DNA of 12,058 bases. It comes from an uncultured Prevotella sp. (lineage in GTDB: Bacteria > Bacteroidota > Bacteroidia > Bacteroidales > Bacteroidaceae). This document shows, in pieces, positions 5,697-12,058 of the stretch (position 1 is the first letter of the stretch; each line of letters begins with the position of its first letter). Both the position numbers and the translations under genes were made by a program. A model generated the notes under the pieces. It was not told the DNA's origin and searched no databases. It saw only the letters and a list, made by a program, of their open reading frames with translations. The stretch is taken from contig CAJKDU010000055.1 of assembly GCA_905198745.1 (NCBI GenBank), forward strand, positions 1 through 12,058. The letters run 5' to 3'.

Positions 5697-7361
5697 TTAA
5701 TATTTAAACGAACTGCCTCCCAGGAACTCACGCAGCAGCGAAGTGGGGGGCAACTGCTTGAACGGCAGCGGTGAGAAATAGCTCAGGAACTTGCGCAGGC
5801 GGTAGGCTTCGGAATATTGTTCCGAGTTCTCGGGCACCAGTTCCAGCAACGGTTCTGCCTGGGTTTTGATGACTGCCAGTTCATAGATCATGGCGGTGTT
5901 GAACATGGCATCGGCATTTTCCTGATAGGGGAATATCCATTTGTTCTCACCCGCTCTCACGCTTGGCCACCGGCGTATGGTCTCTTCCGCACTCACACCG
6001 CGGTATTTGTAGTCGCGTATGATGCGGCGCAACAAGCGGTTGTCGGTGGTGGGAATGTAGTTGTGGGTGTCGAGCAGGATGGTGGTCAGTGCCGAAGCGT
6101 ACACGCGGAACTTCATTTCTTCGGGCACATGAGCCGTGAGCTCCGGGTTCAGGGCATGTATGCCTTCCACCACAAGCACTTCGTTCTTGCCCAGACGGAG
6201 TTTCTGGCCGCTCTTTTCGCTCTTGCCCGTCTTGAAGTTGTACTTGGGCAGTTCCACCTCTTCGCCGTTGAAAAGGGCATTGAGTTGGGCGTTGAGCAGC
6301 GGGATGTCGAGGGCGTAAAGGCTCTCGAAGTCATAGTCGCCCTTGTCGTCGAGCGGAGTCTTGTCGCGGTCGAGGAAGTAGTCGTCGAGCGAGATGGGCA
6401 CCGGGCGTATGCCGTTGGTGAGCAGTTGTATGGACAACCGTTTGCATGAGGTGGTCTTGCCGCTCGATGAAGGACCGGCTATGAGCACCATCTTCACGCC
6501 CTTTCGGCTGGCTATCTCATCGGCAATCTGCCCTAATTTCTTTTCCTGCAGCGCCTCGCACAGGTTGATGGCGTCCACCGAAAATCCATTCTTGATGGCT
6601 TCGTTGAGCACGCCCACCGTGCTCACGCCGAGCAGGTCCTGCCAGCGGTGGTGCTCCTGGAAGATGTCGAACATCTTGTCCTGCCGCACCAGTTCGCCCA
6701 GTTGCGACGGGTCGGTGAGCGAGGGGATGCGGAGAAGGAGTCCGTCGTAGTATTTCTCCAGTCCGAAGAGATAGAGCTTCGATGTGTTGGTAAGCAGTGT
6801 GCCGTAATAATAGTCCACGTATCCGTCTATGTCATAGTAGGTGGTATACAGTTTGCCGGTGCTTTCCAGCAGTTTTACCTTCGATTCGCTTCCCCGTTGC
6901 CTGAACATCTTGATGGCCTCTTCGCTCGTGCATTCGTGCCTGCGGATGGGCAGAGCGGCGGCTATAATCTCCTGCATGCGGTGGCGAAGGCCTTCCACGT
7001 CATGGCCGGTCACGTCGTGGCCGATGTGCAGGTCGCAGTAGTAGCCGTTCGACACGGGAATGTCTATCACGACCTGTCCGTCGGGATACAGGTCGTTCAC
7101 CGCCTTGCAGAGCACGAAGAAGAGCGTGCGCGTGTAGGTGCGTGAGCCCGACGAGGTGAAGAGGTCGAGAAACTCCACGTCCTTGTCGTGGTACACTCTG
7201 TAGTGCAGCCCTTCCACCTTGTTGTTCACCTTGGCACTTACAGGCCCGAACTTCATGTCGAGTCCGCTCTTGCCGTATATTTCTTCGAGTGTGGAACCTG
7301 CGTTTACTTCGAGCGTGGTCCCCGTGTTCTTGCATCTTATTCTGACCGTTTGTTCCATCAT
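5697..7361 (-). CDS. Uridine kinase-like nucleoside kinase with ThrRS-like N-terminus
   Basis: The 554-residue protein combines a TGS/ubiquitin-like domain (about 5-65), a domain like the second additional domain of threonyl-tRNA synthetase (about 70-240, including HIGHDVTGHD), and a C-terminal P-loop kinase of the uridine kinase/phosphoribulokinase type. The kinase shows the Walker A motif GPSSSGKTT (G296-T304), SLDDYF (324-329) and EGIHALNP (399-406). The predicted reaction is ATP-dependent phosphorylation of a nucleoside, most likely uridine or cytidine. The N-terminal half lacks an aminoacylation core, so it is not a tRNA synthetase; its role is unknown. Its own promoter lies at 7384-7415, divergent from the Na/Pi cotransporter. 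First of a likely two-gene operon. MMEQ start at 7361; the next codon is also ATG, so the start is uncertain by one residue. Confidence 0.92.
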   Translation of the reverse strand: MMEQTVRIRCKNTGTTLEVNAGSTLEEIYGKSGLDMKFGPVSAKVNNKVEGLHYRVYHDKDVEFLDLFTSSGSRTYTRTLFFVLCKAVNDLYPDGQVVIDIPVSNGYYCDLHIGHDVTGHDVEGLRHRMQEIIAAALPIRRHECTSEEAIKMFRQRGSESKVKLLESTGKLYTTYYDIDGYVDYYYGTLLTNTSKLYLFGLEKYYDGLLLRIPSLTDPSQLGELVRQDKMFDIFQEHHRWQDLLGVSTVGVLNEAIKNGFSVDAINLCEALQEKKLGQIADEIASRKGVKMVLIAGPSSSGKTTSCKRLSIQLLTNGIRPVPISLDDYFLDRDKTPLDDKGDYDFESLYALDIPLLNAQLNALFNGEEVELPKYNFKTGKSEKSGQKLRLGKNEVLVVEGIHALNPELTAHVPEEMKFRVYASALTTILLDTHNYIPTTDNRLLRRIIRDYKYRGVSAEETIRRWPSVRAGENKWIFPYQENADAMFNTAMIYELAVIKTQAEPLLELVPENSEQYSEAYRLRKFLSYFSPLPFKQLPPTSLLREFLGGSSFKY

Positions 7362-7383
7362 ATCGGGTTTTGGTTAACTCGTG

Positions 7384-7415
7384 CAAATGTACTGAAACAA
7401 AAAGTATGGCACAAA
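7384..7415 (-). promoter_or_regulatory. Nucleoside kinase promoter
   Basis: On the minus strand TTTG (complement of 7412-7415), a 20-nt spacer and TACATTTG (complement of 7384-7391) match the phylum consensus closely. Transcription would start near 7378, about 17 nt before the ATG. Confidence 0.8.
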
Positions 7416-7442
7416 TTTTTTTGTATATAATTACTTAATCCC

Positions 7443-7474
7443 TTTTGGCGTTAACCATATTTTTATTATTTTTG
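7443..7474 (+). promoter_or_regulatory. Na/Pi cotransporter promoter
   Basis: TTTTG (7443-7447), a 19-nt spacer and TATTTTTG (7467-7474). Predicted transcription start is near 7481. This excludes the upstream TTG at 7445 as a start codon and supports the ATG at 7508. Confidence 0.75.
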
Positions 7475-7507
7475 CAACGGAATTGTATCATCTATTTCAT
7501 ATTTTAT

Positions 7508-9205
7508 ATGTCTATTTGGATTATATTTAAGATCGTAGGATCTTTGGCCTTGCTCATTTATGGCATGAAGGTTATGAGCGAAGCCCTTCAGAAGATGGCA
7601 GGTTCGCAGTTGCGCCACATCTTGGGAACGATGACCAAGAATCGTTTCACCGGTTTGCTTACGGGCATGTTCGTAACCGCTTCCGTACAGTCTTCCACCG
7701 CTACGACCGTGATGACGGTTTCCTTTGTCAATGCGGGGCTCCTCACGCTGGCACAAGCCATATCGGTTATCATGGGAGCCAACATCGGTACCACACTCAC
7801 GGCATGGATCATGAGTCTCGGCTTCTCGTTCGACATGGCCAACGTAGTGTTCCCCGCGTTCATCGTGGCCATACTCCTGATATACAGAAGGAAATACCGC
7901 TATTCGGGCGACTTCTTGTTTGGTATTGCCTTTATGTTCCTCGCCCTTGCCACTCTCCGCACTACCGGCATTGAACTGGACCTCAGTCACAACCAGACCG
8001 TGCTGCATTTCTTTAGCCAGTTCGACGTCAACAGCTATCTCAGCATATTCTTCTTCCTCTTCATAGGCACCATCCTCACGTTCTGCATGCAGTCGTCTGC
8101 CGCCTTGATGGCCATCACTATGGTGCTCTGTTCGAGCGGCGTGCTGCCCATTTACCTTGGCATTGCCCTGGTGATGGGAGAGAATATCGGCACCACCATC
8201 ACCTCCAATCTGGCTGCCCTCACCGCCAACGTGCAGGCTCGCCGTGCCGCCATGGCACACTTGGTGTTCAACATCTTCGGTGTGTGCTGGGTCATCTGCA
8301 TGTTCTATCCCTTTGTCGACATGGTGTGCGGCTTTGCCGGCTACGACCCCCATACGGCACAAGGACTTGATGCCCACAAGCTTTCCGTGGTGCTTGCCGC
8401 TTTCCACACCACATTCAACGTGTGCAACACGTTCATCCTGATTTGGTTTATTCCGCAGATAGAGAAGGTGGTGGAGAAGATTATTAAGCCGTGCAAGAGC
8501 AAAGACGAGGAGGACGACTTCCGGCTACGCTTTATCAGCGCAGGCATTATGCAGACGCCCGAACTCTCCGTGCTGGAGGCCCAGAAGGAAATAACTAGCT
8601 TTGCCGAGCGCATACAGCGCATGTTCGGCATGGTGCGCGACCTGCTCAACGAGCACGACGAAACCAAGTTTGTGAAGCTCTTCACCCGGATAGAGAAGTA
8701 CGAGAATATTTCCGACAACATGGAAATCGAGATTGCCAAGTATCTCAACGAGGTGAGCGACGCCCATTTGAGCGACGATACCAAGGCCAAAATCCGCGCC
8801 ATGCTGCGCGAGATAAGCGAGATAGAGAGCATTGGCGACAGCTGCTACAACATTGCCCGCACCATCAACCGCCGTGCCAAGGGCAAGGAGGACTTCACCG
8901 AAGACCAGTATAATCACATGCACCAGATGTTTGAGCTGACCGACGATGCCCTCTCGCAGATGTTCACCATGCTCAGTGGCAGGAAAGACATGCTTGATGC
9001 CAACCGCTCATTCAACATTGAGAACGAAATCAACAACTATCGCAATCAGCTCAAGAGCCAGAACATCAACGACATCAACGACCATAAATACACCTACGGC
9101 ATCGGCACCATGTATATGGATGTCATCTGTGAGTGTGAGAAATTGGGCGACTATGTGGTCAACGTGGTGGAGGCCCGCATGGGCACACGCCAGCGCACGG
9201 CATAG
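7508..9205 (+). CDS. Na+/phosphate cotransporter family protein with PhoU-like tail
   Basis: An inner-membrane transporter of 565 residues, predicted to import inorganic phosphate with Na+. The membrane part (about 1-325) contains the two inverted repeats of the NptA/PNaS family, each with a QSS signature: VQSSTATT (Q61-S63) and MQSSAALM (Q195-S197), each followed by a glycine-rich block, GANIGTT (90-96) and GENIGTT (224-230). The cytoplasmic C-terminus (about 350-565) is an all-helical PhoU-like domain with ESIGD (440-444) and ECEKLGDY (542-549), typical of this subfamily and thought to tune transport or bind metal. The open frame continues upstream to a TTG at 7445, but that lies inside the promoter, so the ATG at 7508 is preferred. 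Monocistronic, ending at a long hairpin; convergent with xerD. Confidence 0.93.
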   Translation: MSIWIIFKIVGSLALLIYGMKVMSEALQKMAGSQLRHILGTMTKNRFTGLLTGMFVTASVQSSTATTVMTVSFVNAGLLTLAQAISVIMGANIGTTLTAWIMSLGFSFDMANVVFPAFIVAILLIYRRKYRYSGDFLFGIAFMFLALATLRTTGIELDLSHNQTVLHFFSQFDVNSYLSIFFFLFIGTILTFCMQSSAALMAITMVLCSSGVLPIYLGIALVMGENIGTTITSNLAALTANVQARRAAMAHLVFNIFGVCWVICMFYPFVDMVCGFAGYDPHTAQGLDAHKLSVVLAAFHTTFNVCNTFILIWFIPQIEKVVEKIIKPCKSKDEEDDFRLRFISAGIMQTPELSVLEAQKEITSFAERIQRMFGMVRDLLNEHDETKFVKLFTRIEKYENISDNMEIEIAKYLNEVSDAHLSDDTKAKIRAMLREISEIESIGDSCYNIARTINRRAKGKEDFTEDQYNHMHQMFELTDDALSQMFTMLSGRKDMLDANRSFNIENEINNYRNQLKSQNINDINDHKYTYGIGTMYMDVICECEKLGDYVVNVVEARMGTRQRTA

Positions 9206-9229
9206 CGCACACATTCTTTACAGACCCAT

Positions 9230-9280
9230 ACATCCAGGGGCATTGACAGCAACCGATATGCTGTCAATGCCCCTGGATGT
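9230..9280 (+). terminator. Na/Pi cotransporter terminator
   Basis: A perfect 22-bp stem (9230-9251 with 9259-9280) with a 7-nt loop (9252-9258), followed by TTTCTTCCCCTTTGTT. It lies 24 bp after the stop codon. Dimensions are identical to the hairpin at 5043-5093 although the stem sequences differ. Confidence 0.85.
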
Positions 9281-9317
9281 TTTCTTCCCCTTTGTTCTTG
9301 ACATCTTTCATGAGGCT

Positions 9318-9383
9318 ACAGGCAGGTTAGCGCATCGTGACAGGCAGACTAAGCCATTCCTACAGGCAGACTAAAGCCTTGTT
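9318..9383. repeat. 22-bp tandem repeat, three degenerate units
   Basis: Units begin ACAGGCAG at 9318, 9340 and 9362, exactly 22 bp apart. The second and third share ACAGGCAGACTAA; the first has ACAGGCAGGTTAG. The array lies in the 258-bp gap between the convergent Na/Pi cotransporter and xerD. Period and the GGCAGACT core match the array at 1426-1469. A small hairpin, CTGCCATT ACGG AATGGCAG (9387-9406), follows but lacks a T-run, so xerD has no obvious intrinsic terminator. Confidence 0.6.
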
Positions 9384-9463
9384 ACTCTGCCATTACGGAA
9401 TGGCAGCAGGCAAGGAGCCTTCCCGAAAGATGACTGCCATGGATGGCTGGATGCGGGGGCTTG

Positions 9464-10396
9464 TCACTGCTCGCTGTCTTGCCGTTTGATGTTTCTCGGA
9501 TGATGCTCCAGTATTTCCCGGCGCAGGTCGGAGGTTTCCAGGTGGGTATAGATTTCCGTAGTACCGATGCTCTCGTGTCCCAGCATCTCCTGAATGGCGC
9601 GCAGGTCGGCGCCGCCCTTGAGCAGTGCCGTGGCGAAACTGTGGCGAAGGGTGTGCGGGCTGACGGTCTTCTTGATGCCTGCATCGGCGGCGGCACGCTT
9701 GATCATGATGAGAATCATGGTGCGGGTCAGGTGGGCACCGCGGCGATTGAGAAACACGAAGTCTTGTTCTCCGGGCTTTATCTTCAGCGTGTTGCGGTCC
9801 AGGTTCCATTTGTTGATTTCCTCCAACGCCCGTCTGGATATGGGCACGAGCCGCTCCTTGGACCCCTTGCCTCTCACCCTTATGAATTCCTCCTCGGCAT
9901 AGATGTCGCTCCACTTCAGGTTGACCAGTTCCGACACCCGCAGACCACAACTGAAGAGCGTCTCGATGATGGCCTTGTTGCGTTGAGATTCGGGCTTGCT
10001 CATATCGAAACTGTTCTCCATAAGGTCAATCTCTTCAGGCGACAGCACCTCGGGCAGATGCTGTCCGCGCTGCGGCGAGTCAAGCAGTTCGCTGGGGTCG
10101 GCAGGAATAATGCCGTCGAGCGTCATGAAACGGAAGAGCGACTTCACGCCGCTAAGTATTCTTGCCAGCGAAGTCATGCCCACGTCGCCGTCGTCCATCA
10201 CCCACGAGGCGAACGCCTCCAGGTCTTCCAGTTTCGCGTCTTCAGCCTTGATTTGCCTCGTCTTGAGAAAGAGGAAGAGCAGTTCCACATCATGGTGGTA
10301 GGCTTCGAGCGTGTTCTGCGAGAAGTTGCGCTCCAGTTTCAGATAGCGCATATAGCGGCGCATCAGTTCCGTGTTGGTGAGGTTCTCCTTGTCCAT
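9464..10396 (-). CDS. xerD: Tyrosine recombinase XerD
   Basis: XerD resolves chromosome dimers at the dif site together with XerC. The 310-residue protein has an N-terminal SAM-like DNA-binding domain (about 6-95, with YLKLERNFSQNTLEAYHHD) and a C-terminal catalytic domain (about 110-300). All catalytic residues are visible: R153 (SCGLRVSEL), K177 (RGKGSKER), H248 and R251 (SPHTLRHSFAT), H274 (LGHESIGTT) and the nucleophile Y283 (EIYTHL). Length fits the Xer family rather than the longer element-encoded integrases, and the housekeeping neighbours support a chromosomal role. It is divergent from aroQ, an arrangement I recall in other Bacteroidales. XerD versus XerC is assigned from context and general similarity; some chance of the paralogue remains. 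Confidence 0.92.
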   Translation of the reverse strand: MDKENLTNTELMRRYMRYLKLERNFSQNTLEAYHHDVELLFLFLKTRQIKAEDAKLEDLEAFASWVMDDGDVGMTSLARILSGVKSLFRFMTLDGIIPADPSELLDSPQRGQHLPEVLSPEEIDLMENSFDMSKPESQRNKAIIETLFSCGLRVSELVNLKWSDIYAEEEFIRVRGKGSKERLVPISRRALEEINKWNLDRNTLKIKPGEQDFVFLNRRGAHLTRTMILIMIKRAAADAGIKKTVSPHTLRHSFATALLKGGADLRAIQEMLGHESIGTTEIYTHLETSDLRREILEHHPRNIKRQDSEQ

Positions 10397-10420
10397 AGCC
10401 TTCAGTTTTTGGGTGTATTA

Positions 10421-10452
10421 TTTTGCCAATACCCCTTTTTGCATTACTTTTG
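10421..10452 (+). promoter_or_regulatory. aroQ promoter
   Basis: TTTTG (10421-10425), a 19-nt spacer and TACTTTTG (10445-10452) match the phylum consensus. Transcription would start near 10459, giving a leader of about 28 nt. It overlaps the xerD promoter head to head. Confidence 0.75.
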
Positions 10453-10456
10453 TAGG

Positions 10457-10487
10457 CAAAAGTAACGAATTTATTCGACACAAACAA
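10457..10487 (-). promoter_or_regulatory. xerD promoter
   Basis: On the minus strand TACTTTTG (complement of 10457-10464) is preceded, 20 nt upstream, by TTG (complement of 10485-10487), which overlaps the A of the aroQ start codon. The -7 boxes of xerD and aroQ are inverted copies separated by only 4 bp. Confidence 0.65.
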
Positions 10488-10918
10488 TGAAAATACAGAT
10501 TATCAACGGGCCCAACCTCAACCTGCTGGGCGTTCGTGAGCCCGGCATCTACGGCAACAACTCTTTCGAAACCTACTTGCCCCAGCTTCAGGCAGCCTAT
10601 CCCGACGTGGAGATAAGCTACTATCAGAGCAACATCGAGGGCGAACTGATCAACAAAATGCAGGAGGTGGGCTTCACCTTCGACGGCATTGTGCTCAATG
10701 CCGGTGCCTACACCCACACCAGTGTAGCGTTGCAAGACTGCATCCGTTCGCTCAAGTGTCCCACCATTGAGGTGCACATCTCCAACGTGCACAAGCGCGA
10801 GGAGTTTCGCCACCGCAGCATGATTTCGTGTGCCTGTCTGGGCGTGATTGCCGGCTTCGGGCTCGACTCTTACCGCCTTGCCGTCGATGCGCTCGTTCAC
10901 CAAAGCAAGCAGGCATGA
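10487..10918 (+). CDS. aroQ: 3-dehydroquinate dehydratase, type II
   Basis: Converts 3-dehydroquinate to 3-dehydroshikimate, step three of the shikimate pathway to aromatic amino acids and folate; type II enzymes are cytoplasmic dodecamers using an enolate mechanism. The 143-residue length is normal. Signature blocks are complete: GPNLNLLGVREP with catalytic R17 and, soon after, Y22 (IYG); QSNIEGELI (47-55); LNAGAYTHTSVAL with N71; EVHISN with H97; and REEFRHRSMIS with R108. Its last codon and stop overlap the start of the O-methyltransferase gene by 4 bp (ATGA), so translation of the two is probably coupled. The promoter is shared head to head with xerD. Confidence 0.96.
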   Translation: MKIQIINGPNLNLLGVREPGIYGNNSFETYLPQLQAAYPDVEISYYQSNIEGELINKMQEVGFTFDGIVLNAGAYTHTSVALQDCIRSLKCPTIEVHISNVHKREEFRHRSMISCACLGVIAGFGLDSYRLAVDALVHQSKQA

Positions 10919-11547
10919 CCGAAGAACTCGAGAAATACATCCTCTCCCACATAGACCCTGAGGGCGACTATCTCTACCGCCTCTACCGAGCCACTAATGT
11001 GCACCTGTTGCGAGGACGCATGGCGAGCGGACATCTGCAGGGGCGGTTGCTCAAGATGCTGGTGGAGATGCTTCAGCCCAAGCGCATCCTTGAGGTGGGC
11101 ACCTTCAGTGGCTACAGTGCCATCTGCATGGCTGAGGGACTGCCCGACGACGGACTGGTCTACACCTACGAGATTAACGACGAGCAGGAAGACTTCACCC
11201 GCCCATGGATAGAGGGCTCGCCCGTGGCAGACAAGATTCGTTTCATCATCGGCGATGCCAATGTGGAGGCCCCCAAACTGGGCATCACTTTCGACATGGC
11301 GTTTGTCGACGGCGACAAACGCACCTATCTTTCCACCTACGAGATGGTGCTGTCCATTCTCCGTCCAGGCGGCATCATCTTGGCAGACAACACCTTGTGG
11401 GACGGACACGTGCTGGAAAAGCCCCGGCCTGCCGACCGCCAGACCCAAGGCATCGAGGACTTTAACGACTTCATTGCCCGTGACCCTCGTGTGGAGCGCG
11501 TCATTCTCCCCATTCGCGACGGATTGACGATAATCCGGAAGAAGTGA
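10915..11547 (+). CDS. SAM-dependent O-methyltransferase, class I (COMT-like)
   Basis: A 210-residue Rossmann-fold methyltransferase of the cation-dependent catechol/caffeoyl-CoA O-methyltransferase family (methyltransferase family 3). Visible motifs: the SAM-binding loop LEVGTFSGYSA (59-69), the acidic residue after strand 2 in TYEIN (E86), the metal ligands D132 (FVDGDK) and D158-N159 (ADNTLWDG). The N-terminal segment has the family's helical YLYRLYRATN and a substrate-side RMASGHLQG region. The substrate is unknown; catechol-like compounds or quinone precursors are only a guess, although coupling with aroQ could hint at aromatic metabolism. Start is the ATG overlapping the aroQ stop; a GTG-less upstream extension to 10828 would overlap aroQ by 91 bp and has no family sequence. 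Confidence 0.92.
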   Translation: MTEELEKYILSHIDPEGDYLYRLYRATNVHLLRGRMASGHLQGRLLKMLVEMLQPKRILEVGTFSGYSAICMAEGLPDDGLVYTYEINDEQEDFTRPWIEGSPVADKIRFIIGDANVEAPKLGITFDMAFVDGDKRTYLSTYEMVLSILRPGGIILADNTLWDGHVLEKPRPADRQTQGIEDFNDFIARDPRVERVILPIRDGLTIIRKK

Positions 11548-11557
11548 GTGGCCGTGT

Positions 11558-11618
11558 AAAGGCATGCCATAGAAAACTCCGTAAGATAAGGATGCGGAAT
11601 CGTCTGTGGCATGCCTTT
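11558..11618 (+). terminator. Terminator of the aroQ operon
   Basis: A 12-bp perfect stem, AAAGGCATGCCA (11558-11569) with TGGCATGCCTTT (11607-11618), ends in TTTTCCTCCTT and begins 10 bp after the stop. The 37-nt loop contains a smaller stem around TCCGTA/TGCGGA. Each arm carries the self-complementary GGCATGCC. Confidence 0.75.
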
Positions 11619-11672
11619 TCCTCCTTACGTATGACGCTTTGATTTGTTCTTTCAGCTTTTTCTTTCGGATTA

Positions 11673-11704
11673 TTTGCCTTGTAATCATATTTTGCATACA
11701 TTTG
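11673..11704 (+). promoter_or_regulatory. Promoter of the lipoprotein gene
   Basis: TTTG (11673-11676), a 20-nt spacer and TACATTTG (11697-11704). Predicted start near 11711, so the leader is about 20 nt. This rules out an ATG-initiated longer frame from 11606. Confidence 0.75.
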
Positions 11705-11731
11705 CAGCGTCAGACACTAATTGGTAAACGA

Positions 11732-12028
11732 ATGGAAAGAAGGTTGAAATATTTGTTTCTTCTCACGTTCATACCGTTGTTTTTGGGTGGTTGTTCGGAT
11801 TATGAAGATGATGTAGCATGGCTTAAAGGTATGCTGCAAGAGGCGAGTGGGCATAACGAAGCCACCCGACAACTTTCTTTTTTGATGGAAAAACAAGGCA
11901 AATCATACCAAACAATTCAAGGCATACTTGGTGGCAACAGGCCCTTGTTTGATGCAACATCTACAGGGACAAGTACAGATTTTGGTGCATATTTCATAGT
12001 ACCATACCCGTTGGCGGAATTAATTTAA
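11732..12028 (+). CDS. Small predicted surface lipoprotein, unknown function
   Basis: A 98-residue protein with a lipoprotein signal: positive N-terminus (MERRLK), hydrophobic stretch, and lipobox LGGC with the lipidated C21. It is followed by SDYEDD (22-27); an acidic run directly after the cysteine is the known lipoprotein export signal that sends Bacteroidetes lipoproteins to the cell surface. The mature part is short: helical (about 28-65), then Gly/Thr/Ser-rich ATSTGTSTDFGAYFIVPYP. That last stretch looks like the beginning of a beta-rich domain cut off by a TAA, so the gene may be truncated. Local DNA is more AT-rich than aroQ and the methyltransferase, which would fit an accessory or acquired gene. 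No family recognised with confidence. Confidence 0.7.
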   Translation: MERRLKYLFLLTFIPLFLGGCSDYEDDVAWLKGMLQEASGHNEATRQLSFLMEKQGKSYQTIQGILGGNRPLFDATSTGTSTDFGAYFIVPYPLAELI

Positions 12029-12038
12029 GTTGATAAAT

Positions 12039-12058
12039 ATGAGTAAAAAGTTGTACAT
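12039..12058 (+). CDS. Start of a further gene, cut by the window edge
   Basis: ATG 10 bp after the lipoprotein stop opens a frame beginning MSKKLY that runs off the window. Spacing suggests an operon with the lipoprotein gene, or reinitiation downstream of a premature stop. Only six codons are visible, so nothing can be said of the product. Confidence 0.35.

Noticed and set aside
7445..7507. Upstream extension of the Na/Pi cotransporter (21 residues from a TTG)
   Set aside because: The TTG lies in the -33 region of a good promoter, so it would not be transcribed.
7466..8407. Long 313-codon minus-strand frame opposite the Na/Pi cotransporter
   Set aside because: Histidine- and glutamate-rich shadow of the real gene; the plus frame has complete family motifs.
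9387..9406. Hairpin as xerD terminator
   Set aside because: An 8-bp stem with no T-run on either side; termination here cannot be claimed.
9443..10465. Long 340-codon plus-strand frame opposite xerD
   Set aside because: Shadow of xerD, whose catalytic residues are complete; no promoter or domain.
11606..11731. N-terminal extension of the lipoprotein
   Set aside because: Starts inside the preceding terminator and runs through the promoter; it would also bury the lipoprotein signal.

Overview
The window looks like chromosomal DNA of a Bacteroidales bacterium, most likely Prevotella or a close relative. Every well-placed promoter found fits the Bacteroidetes form (TTG/TTTG, 19-20 nt spacer, TAnnTTTG). 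Starts lack strong Shine-Dalgarno sequences. The gene families are also Bacteroidetes-type: a nucleoside kinase with a ThrRS-like N-terminus, a Na/Pi cotransporter with a PhoU tail, and a lipoprotein with an acidic surface-export signal. The genus is inferred from memory of family types, not from a database search.

Left part (1-1901): no intact gene. It holds an RNA-like three-way-junction dyad (1-74), a frame-disrupted minus-strand reading frame (about 93-688), a minus-strand leader with its own promoter that is nearly free of C (124 nt have none), and about 1 kb of small repeats: paired TGTGTG/CACACA palindromes, a three-copy diverged motif, a 22-bp tandem repeat, and AGTGATAGAT repeats in both orientations. 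This is the least explained part of the window.

Middle part (1902-9205): dsbD (minus), then divergently greA plus a HIT-family hydrolase (plus operon). Converging on these is a minus-strand pair, nucleoside kinase followed by a YfcE-like metallophosphoesterase. A Na/Pi cotransporter (plus) is divergent from the kinase. Convergent ends are closed by very long perfect hairpins.

Right part (9206-12058): xerD (minus) is divergent from the aroQ - O-methyltransferase operon (plus), where start and stop overlap by 4 bp. The two divergent promoters overlap head to head. An AT-rich segment follows, with its own promoter, a small lipoprotein and the first codons of another gene.

Most genes are core housekeeping functions: periplasmic thiol redox, transcript cleavage, nucleotide and phosphate metabolism, chromosome-dimer resolution and the shikimate pathway. 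I see no complete new defence, secretion or mobile system. The best leads are the noncoding structures at the left edge, the 22-bp repeat shared by two distant intergenic regions, and the overlapping xerD/aroQ promoters.
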